A DNA stretch of 11,965 bases from Alistipes sp. (lineage in GTDB: Bacteria > Bacteroidota > Bacteroidia > Bacteroidales > Rikenellaceae), in contig JAFYOF010000026.1 in NCBI GenBank assembly GCA_017560305.1, positions 1 through 11,965 on the forward strand, written 5' to 3'. The notes below the pieces were generated by a model. It worked only from the letters and a program-made list of their open reading frames with translations, was not told the DNA's origin and made no database searches. A program made the position numbers and the translations under genes. This document shows, piece after piece, positions 7,814 through 11,965 of this stretch (position 1 is the stretch's first letter; every line of letters starts with the position of its first letter).

Positions 7814-9628
7814 TTACTGCTCGTAGCCCTCAGCCTTCATCTGGAAGATCTCGAAGAGGCGCTTAGCATCAAACTTAGCCTTACGGTCGTAGTAGTAAAC
7901 ACCGTTCTGCTCCTGCTCAACATCTGTAAGCTGTGTATAGCAGAAACCGCAGATCTTATCAGCGTGGTCGATGATACCCTTAACCTGACCCTCAAGACGC
8001 TTGTAGAAGTCCTCGCGAGTAGGAGCAGCACCACCGTAACCCCAAGAGTCACCACCAGGAGTTGTCTCAGCACACTTGATACCACCGAACTCATCCAAGA
8101 GGTAAGGAACTGCACCGTCGTAAACCTCCAAGTTGATTGAACGACCGCAACGCTCCTGTGATGGTCCCTGTGGCTGGTACCAGCGACCGTCCTTATAGAG
8201 GATGTCGTGCAAACGCTGACCGTCCTGCTCGTAGCAGTGAGCTGTACAGAAGTCAGAAACTACATACAAACCACCTGATACTGTGTTACATGGACGAGAT
8301 GGGTCGAGCTGACGAGTTACATTGTAAACATCGTTATAGAAACGACCTGCCTCATAAGAAGGAGCACCCCAGCACTCGTTAAGTGGAGTCCAAGCTACAA
8401 CTGCAGGGTGGTTACGATCGCGAACAACGATGTTAGACCACTCAGAGATGAAGTTGCGGCCACCAGCTGAAGAACCAGTGTTCAAACACCAAGATGGCAT
8501 CTCACCCCATACGAGGTAACCCAACTTATCAGCCCAGTAGTAGAAACGCTCCTCGAATACCTTCTGGTGCAAACGAGCGCCGTTGAAACCTACTGCCTTA
8601 GACATCTCGATATCAGCCTTCAAAGCCTCGTCAGATGGAGCTGTCCAAACGCCATCAGGATAGAAGCCCTGATCCAAAACCAAACGCTGGTAGTAAGGCT
8701 TGTTGTTGAGGTAAATCTTGTTACCAGCAACATGAATCTTACGCATACCAACATAAGCGTCAACCTTATCTACAACATTACCCTCAGCATCCAATACCTC
8801 GTAAACTACATCGTAGAGGAATGGAGTCTCTGGAGTCCAAAGCTTAGCCTTCTTGATAGGCACTACTACTGGAAGACCCTGAGAAGCAACGAAGTCCTTC
8901 TTTGCTACAACCTTCTCACCATCCTTAACAGTGATAGCGAAACGGTTGCCTGATGGAGTTGCGTAGAATGTAGGAGTTACAACGAGCTGTGAGTTGTCGA
9001 TGTCAGTGAATACCTGAACACGCTCCAAACCAGCCTTGTCAACAGCCTCCATCCATACAGTCTGCCAGATACCAGTTGTACGAGTGTAAGAGCAACCCTG
9101 TGAGTAGTAGTTCATACACTGCTTACCACCTGGCTGGTTACCGTTGCGGAGATCGCTCTCAGCGTGTACAACCAAGCTGTGCTGCTTACCGTCAGCAACC
9201 CACTTAGTGATGTCGAATGAGAAAGAGTCAGAACCACCGTAGTGACGACCTACAAAATTACCATCGATGTAAACCTCTGAAGTGTAGTAAACTGCACCGA
9301 AGTTCAACTTGATAGCCTTACCTGCCCACTCAGCTGGAACCTGAATGTTACGCTGGTACCATACGCTGTTGATGAAATCGATGTAACCGATACCAGAGAG
9401 CTTAGACTCTGCTGCAAATGGAACGGTAATCTTACCATCGAAGCCATTGCTTGCGTAGTAGTTACGATGTGTACCTGACTTTGTGAGGTCCAATGTGAAT
9501 GTCCACTCACCGTTCAAGTTCTTCCAATCCGCGCGCTCAAACTGTGGGCGTGGGTACTCTGCACGAGGCTGAGCAAATGACGCTACTGCAAAAAGCAACG
9601 CCACAACTGTCAAAATTCTTGATCTCAT
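7814..9628 (-). CDS. Exported GH2-family glycosidase (first gene of the galactoside operon)
   Basis: This is a 604-residue exported GH2 retaining beta-glycosidase, counted from MRSRILTVV. A longer frame opens at 9691, but that ATG lies within the spacer of the promoter at 9664-9694, upstream of any transcript, so the start at 9628 is correct. The signal peptide is residues 1-19 (ASFAQ before PRAEY). The domain order is jelly-roll sugar-binding domain, Ig-like domain, then TIM barrel. The likely acid/base is Glu418 in TPLNECWG and the nucleophile Glu513 in LDEFGGIKC. It is closely related to the next gene along most of its length. The two share, for example, NGARLHQKVFEERFYYWADK and TQLTDVEQEQNG, and a 50-base DNA stretch is identical. 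The residues beside the acid/base differ (NEC here, NEE there), as does the loop before TRTTGIW, so the pair may have different specificities. Being first after the promoter, it should be the best expressed enzyme of the operon. Confidence 0.9.
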   Translation of the reverse strand: MRSRILTVVALLFAVASFAQPRAEYPRPQFERADWKNLNGEWTFTLDLTKSGTHRNYYASNGFDGKITVPFAAESKLSGIGYIDFINSVWYQRNIQVPAEWAGKAIKLNFGAVYYTSEVYIDGNFVGRHYGGSDSFSFDITKWVADGKQHSLVVHAESDLRNGNQPGGKQCMNYYSQGCSYTRTTGIWQTVWMEAVDKAGLERVQVFTDIDNSQLVVTPTFYATPSGNRFAITVKDGEKVVAKKDFVASQGLPVVVPIKKAKLWTPETPFLYDVVYEVLDAEGNVVDKVDAYVGMRKIHVAGNKIYLNNKPYYQRLVLDQGFYPDGVWTAPSDEALKADIEMSKAVGFNGARLHQKVFEERFYYWADKLGYLVWGEMPSWCLNTGSSAGGRNFISEWSNIVVRDRNHPAVVAWTPLNECWGAPSYEAGRFYNDVYNVTRQLDPSRPCNTVSGGLYVVSDFCTAHCYEQDGQRLHDILYKDGRWYQPQGPSQERCGRSINLEVYDGAVPYLLDEFGGIKCAETTPGGDSWGYGGAAPTREDFYKRLEGQVKGIIDHADKICGFCYTQLTDVEQEQNGVYYYDRKAKFDAKRLFEIFQMKAEGYEQ

Positions 9629-9663
9629 AAAAATTTTTATTATGTTATAGGTTAATATTCGTA

Positions 9664-9694
9664 CAAATATACTCTTTTTTTGTAAATGCACAAA
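9664..9694 (-). promoter_or_regulatory. Bacteroidota-type promoter for the galactoside operon
   Basis: On the minus strand TATATTTG (9664-9671) matches the Bacteroidota -7 consensus TAnnTTTG exactly. TTTG (9691-9694) matches the -33 box with a 19-base spacer, inside the known range. Transcription should start a few bases downstream, around 9655-9660, giving a leader of about 30 A/T-rich bases before the GH2 start at 9628. No operator repeat is evident. This is the only consensus promoter I see for the whole run of genes down to the left edge. Confidence 0.8.
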
Positions 9695-9715
9695 ACCAAA
9701 GCAACAATTCTATCT

Positions 9716-9746
9716 AAAAATTAACTAATTCTTCACAATAGAACTA
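9716..9746 (-). terminator. Weak possible terminator after the purine permease gene
   Basis: On the minus strand, 20 bases after the permease stop, a 7-bp A/T-rich stem (9740-9746 with 9726-9732, one G-T pair, 7-base loop) is followed by GTTAATTTTTAG. The stem is weak and the T-tract is offset, so termination may be incomplete. It sits where a terminator is needed, between the permease gene and the next promoter. Confidence 0.3.
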
Positions 9747-9766
9747 TCATCCACTTTATGCGAGGT

Positions 9767-11059
9767 TTAGATGAAGATGTATTTCAAGATAAACAACACC
9801 GCGAGGATGTACATTGTAGGAGTAATTCGCTTAAACTTGCCGCACAATACATTCAGCACTACATAGCTGATCATACCGAGCAAAATACCGTCAGAGATAG
9901 AGTACGACAATGGCATCATAATGATGCAGATGAATGCTGGAATAGCCTCTGCGTAGTCCGTAAGCTCGATTTTCTTGATTGGCTCAAGCATAAACAGACC
10001 CACGATAACCAACACCGCCGCAGTCGCTGCCGATGGGATTGAGAGGAACAGAGGCGAGAAGAACAACGCCACTGCGAAGCAGCAACCCACCACGAAAGCA
10101 GTCAAGCCCGAGCGACCGCCCTGTGCTACACCTGCAGCACTCTCAACATAGGTTGTTGTTGTTGATGTACCGAGGCACGCACCCGCAGTTGTAGCGATAG
10201 CATCAGCCATAAACGCCTGCTTGATGCGAGGAATCTTACCATCCGCAGAGATAAGATTAGCCTTTGTACATACACCCACCAATGTACCGATTGTGTCAAA
10301 CATATCGATGAAGAGGAATGTGAATACCACAACCAACATATCGAGCGACCAAATCTGCGACCACTCAAACTTGCACCAGATATCTGACACAGAGTGAGGA
10401 GTCGACACGATACCACCATAGTTTGTGATACCCATAGGGATACCGATAGCGGTTGTTGCCAAGATACCGATAAGCAATGCACCTGGTACATTCTTCACAA
10501 CAAGGAAACCTGTAAGAAGCAAGCCGATAAGAGCCAGCAATGGAGCACCTGAAGTGATATCACCAAGCGTTACCAAAGTAGCGTCATTGTTAGCAATCAC
10601 ACCCGCATTCTGCAAACCGATGAAGGCGATAAAGAGACCAATACCTGCACCTATGGCATTCTTCAAGGACATAGGGATAGCATTCACGATTGCCTCACGC
10701 AAGTTGGTGAGCGTAAGCAGGATAAAGATAAGTCCCTCAATCAAAACCGCAGTCAAAGCAAACTGCCAAGAGTAGCCCATACCCATACAAACGGTATAGA
10801 CAAAGAAGGCGTTAAGACCCATACCTGGCGCCAAACCAAAAGGCAACTTTGCCCACAACGCCATAGCAAGAGAACCAATCACAGCCGCCAATGCTGTAGC
10901 GGTGAATACTGCGCCTGCAGTCATACCCTCCAGCTGCGAGAACATACCCGGATTCACGGCCAGGATGTAGGACATCGTGAGGAAGGTTGTCACACCCGCC
11001 AGCACCTCGGTGCGAACGGTTGTCTTTGTTGAGTCAAACCCAAAAAGTTTTTTAAGCAT
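9767..11059 (-). CDS. NCS2-family (AzgA/PbuG-type) purine base permease
   Basis: This inner-membrane permease (430 residues, no cleaved signal peptide) is predicted to import adenine, guanine or hypoxanthine, probably with protons. The sequence is a near-continuous series of hydrophobic segments, consistent with the 14-helix two-repeat fold of the family. The AzgA/PbuG signatures are clear: the N-terminal TEVLAGVTTFLTMSYILAVNP, MFDTIGTLVGV with Asp255, and GTSTTTTYVESAAGVAQGGR with Glu306. Length is normal and the gene is intact. The start MLKKLFGFD is the family's usual start. It begins 30 bases after the stop of the outer-membrane protein gene, with no promoter or terminator between, so the two are probably one operon. 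The exact base transported cannot be told from sequence. Confidence 0.93.
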   Translation of the reverse strand: MLKKLFGFDSTKTTVRTEVLAGVTTFLTMSYILAVNPGMFSQLEGMTAGAVFTATALAAVIGSLAMALWAKLPFGLAPGMGLNAFFVYTVCMGMGYSWQFALTAVLIEGLIFILLTLTNLREAIVNAIPMSLKNAIGAGIGLFIAFIGLQNAGVIANNDATLVTLGDITSGAPLLALIGLLLTGFLVVKNVPGALLIGILATTAIGIPMGITNYGGIVSTPHSVSDIWCKFEWSQIWSLDMLVVVFTFLFIDMFDTIGTLVGVCTKANLISADGKIPRIKQAFMADAIATTAGACLGTSTTTTYVESAAGVAQGGRSGLTAFVVGCCFAVALFFSPLFLSIPSAATAAVLVIVGLFMLEPIKKIELTDYAEAIPAFICIIMMPLSYSISDGILLGMISYVVLNVLCGKFKRITPTMYILAVLFILKYIFI

Positions 11060-11089
11060 AATATTGATTATTAGAAATTTATATCATCT

Positions 11090-11830
11090 TTAGAAGGTCC
11101 ACTTCGCTGCGAGTGTAGGGATTGCATAGAAGCCCTGTGACACGAAGTTGTTAGAGAACTCAACCTCGGTACCCACGCTGAGGTTCACCTTATCCCAACC
11201 GCGAACCTTGTTCAGATTCAACCACAACTGATGCTCCGAGAGGAGGATGTGGGTTGTTGACTGCCATACGCGAGCCTCACGCCAGAAATCGATAAAACCA
11301 GAGTAAGTAGCCCAGCCCGCTGCGAAGTTGATGCCCCAGACACCTGTAATCTGGAAGTTATGGGTATCACTCTCGCCAGCAGCGTTAACGGTGTGAGGAA
11401 TCTGCTTATACATAGCCGAAATTGACCAGGTCTTGCTGAAATCCTTTGAGTGACCCGAGTAGGTAAGACCGCCCAACCAACTGTCGTTGAATGTGCCAAC
11501 CGCCTGACTACCACCGCCGTTGTACTCTGCGTGAACTGACAACCAGTTAAGCTTGCTGTTCTGCCAGAAGTTAATCTCGCGGGCAATCTCCCAATAAGCG
11601 CCCTTCACGCCTGTCGAGTAGTCCATATCAATGAAGAAGAAGGTGCTACCCCAAGAGTCTGGGCGGAACATCTCAACGGTTGTAGTCAACTTTGGACGAC
11701 CGTATGAGCCATCTGTTGCTGCCAATTCATCATAGATTGACTGACCGAAATCATAATGCAACTGAACATTTTGTGCTTGCGCGCCAAACCAGCAGAGAGT
11801 GGCTGCAACGATGAGTAGTAGTCTTTTCAT
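11090..11830 (-). CDS. DUF5020 / Tsx-like outer-membrane beta-barrel protein
   Basis: This is a 246-residue exported protein with a signal peptide at 1-19 (GAQA before QNVQLHYDFG). The mature part of about 227 residues shows short alternating hydrophobic and polar strands rich in Trp, Tyr and Phe (STFFFIDMDYSTG, FWQNSKLNWLSVHAEYNGG, ITGVWGINFAAGWATYSGF). It ends in Phe (AAKWTF), as outer-membrane barrels do. The pattern matches what I know as DUF5020 proteins, related to the nucleoside channel Tsx; I make this call from memory of the family, not from a search. The next gene encodes a purine permease, so a role in letting nucleosides or bases through the outer membrane is a reasonable inference. 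Its own -7 box lies at 11854-11861. Confidence 0.75.
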   Translation of the reverse strand: MKRLLLIVAATLCWFGAQAQNVQLHYDFGQSIYDELAATDGSYGRPKLTTTVEMFRPDSWGSTFFFIDMDYSTGVKGAYWEIAREINFWQNSKLNWLSVHAEYNGGGSQAVGTFNDSWLGGLTYSGHSKDFSKTWSISAMYKQIPHTVNAAGESDTHNFQITGVWGINFAAGWATYSGFIDFWREARVWQSTTHILLSEHQLWLNLNKVRGWDKVNLSVGTEVEFSNNFVSQGFYAIPTLAAKWTF

Positions 11831-11853
11831 AATACTATTATTTTGAATTTAGA

Positions 11854-11861
11854 CAAAAATA
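11854..11861 (-). promoter_or_regulatory. Bacteroidota -7 promoter box for the purine-uptake pair
   Basis: On the minus strand TATTTTTG matches TAnnTTTG exactly and lies 23 bases before the start codon of the outer-membrane protein gene, giving a leader of under 20 bases. No TTTG box stands at the usual 19-21 base distance upstream; the nearest TTG is 32 bases away. The -33 box is weak in many Bacteroidota promoters. Confidence 0.6.
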
Positions 11862-11925
11862 GGCATTTTAGTTTAATTTACCGCCCATTTGGTCAAGATT
11901 TTAATCAACAATCAACCAACAAAAT

Positions 11926-11958
11926 AAAAAAAATGCCGACCCCGCAATGAGGTCGGCA
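11926..11958 (-). terminator. Intrinsic terminator of a gene beyond the right edge
   Basis: On the minus strand a perfect 8-bp G/C-rich stem (11951-11958 with 11934-11941, TGCCGACC/GGTCGGCA, 9-base loop) is followed directly by eight T residues (11933-11926). This is a classic rho-independent terminator reading leftward. It ends an upstream minus-strand gene outside the window and separates it from the purine-uptake pair. Confidence 0.85.
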
Positions 11959-11965
11959 CTCTATC

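Noticed and set aside
5889..9628. Naming the two GH2 genes lacZ or uidA
   Set aside because: They are only about 600 residues, lack the extra C-terminal domains of LacZ, and have acid/base surroundings (TPFNEEFW, TPLNECWG) unlike either named enzyme. The family is secure but the substrate is not.
11831..11965. A purine riboswitch upstream of the purine-uptake pair
   Set aside because: The only structure is a single 8-bp hairpin followed by a T-tract, about 100 bases before the start codon and upstream of the promoter box. No three-way junction fold is visible, so it is the terminator of the preceding gene.
1..11965. Mobile element, phage, CRISPR or defence genes
   Set aside because: No transposase, integrase, terminal inverted repeats, spaced repeat array or defence-type domain is visible. 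All genes run in the same direction with similar base composition.

Overview
The window looks like ordinary chromosomal DNA of a member of the Bacteroidota, probably order Bacteroidales. The evidence is that two upstream regions carry the Bacteroidota -7 promoter box TAnnTTTG (one with a TTTG box 19 bases further upstream), that A/T-rich leaders without a clear Shine-Dalgarno site precede the start codons, and that most products have Bacteroidales-style signal peptides (MKRL..., MKK..., ending AQA/AQ). The genus cannot be fixed from the sequence. Every supported gene is on the minus strand, so transcription runs from the right end to the left end.

Right part (about 9.77-11.96 kb). A strong intrinsic terminator (11926-11958) closes a gene that lies beyond the window. 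A promoter then leads a two-gene unit: a small outer-membrane beta-barrel protein of the DUF5020/Tsx-like type, and a 430-residue NCS2 (AzgA/PbuG-type) purine base permease. Together they suggest an outer-membrane plus inner-membrane route for purine bases or nucleosides.

Left and central part (1 to about 9.7 kb). A near-consensus promoter (9664-9694) leads a long tight operon. In transcription order it holds a GH2 glycosidase, an intercistronic hairpin, a second paralogous GH2 glycosidase, a lipoprotein aldose 1-epimerase (galM), a predicted (alpha/alpha)6-barrel glycosidase, galactokinase (galK), a sialate O-acetylesterase-family (SASA) esterase, and the first codons of a further exported protein at the left edge. 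Gaps are 5-74 bases.

Read together, the operon describes use of an (O-acetylated?) galactose-containing glycan. The exported esterase and three exported glycosidases would strip acetyl groups and release sugar, the lipid-anchored mutarotase would interconvert galactose anomers outside the cytoplasm, and cytoplasmic GalK would make galactose-1-phosphate. No SusC/SusD pair, sugar transporter, regulator, galT or galE is in the window, so the glycan and the import step are unknown. I see no phage, insertion sequence, CRISPR array, tRNA or rRNA. No stretch over 300 bases lacks a gene; the two largest gaps are about 135-138 bases and hold the promoters and terminators listed.
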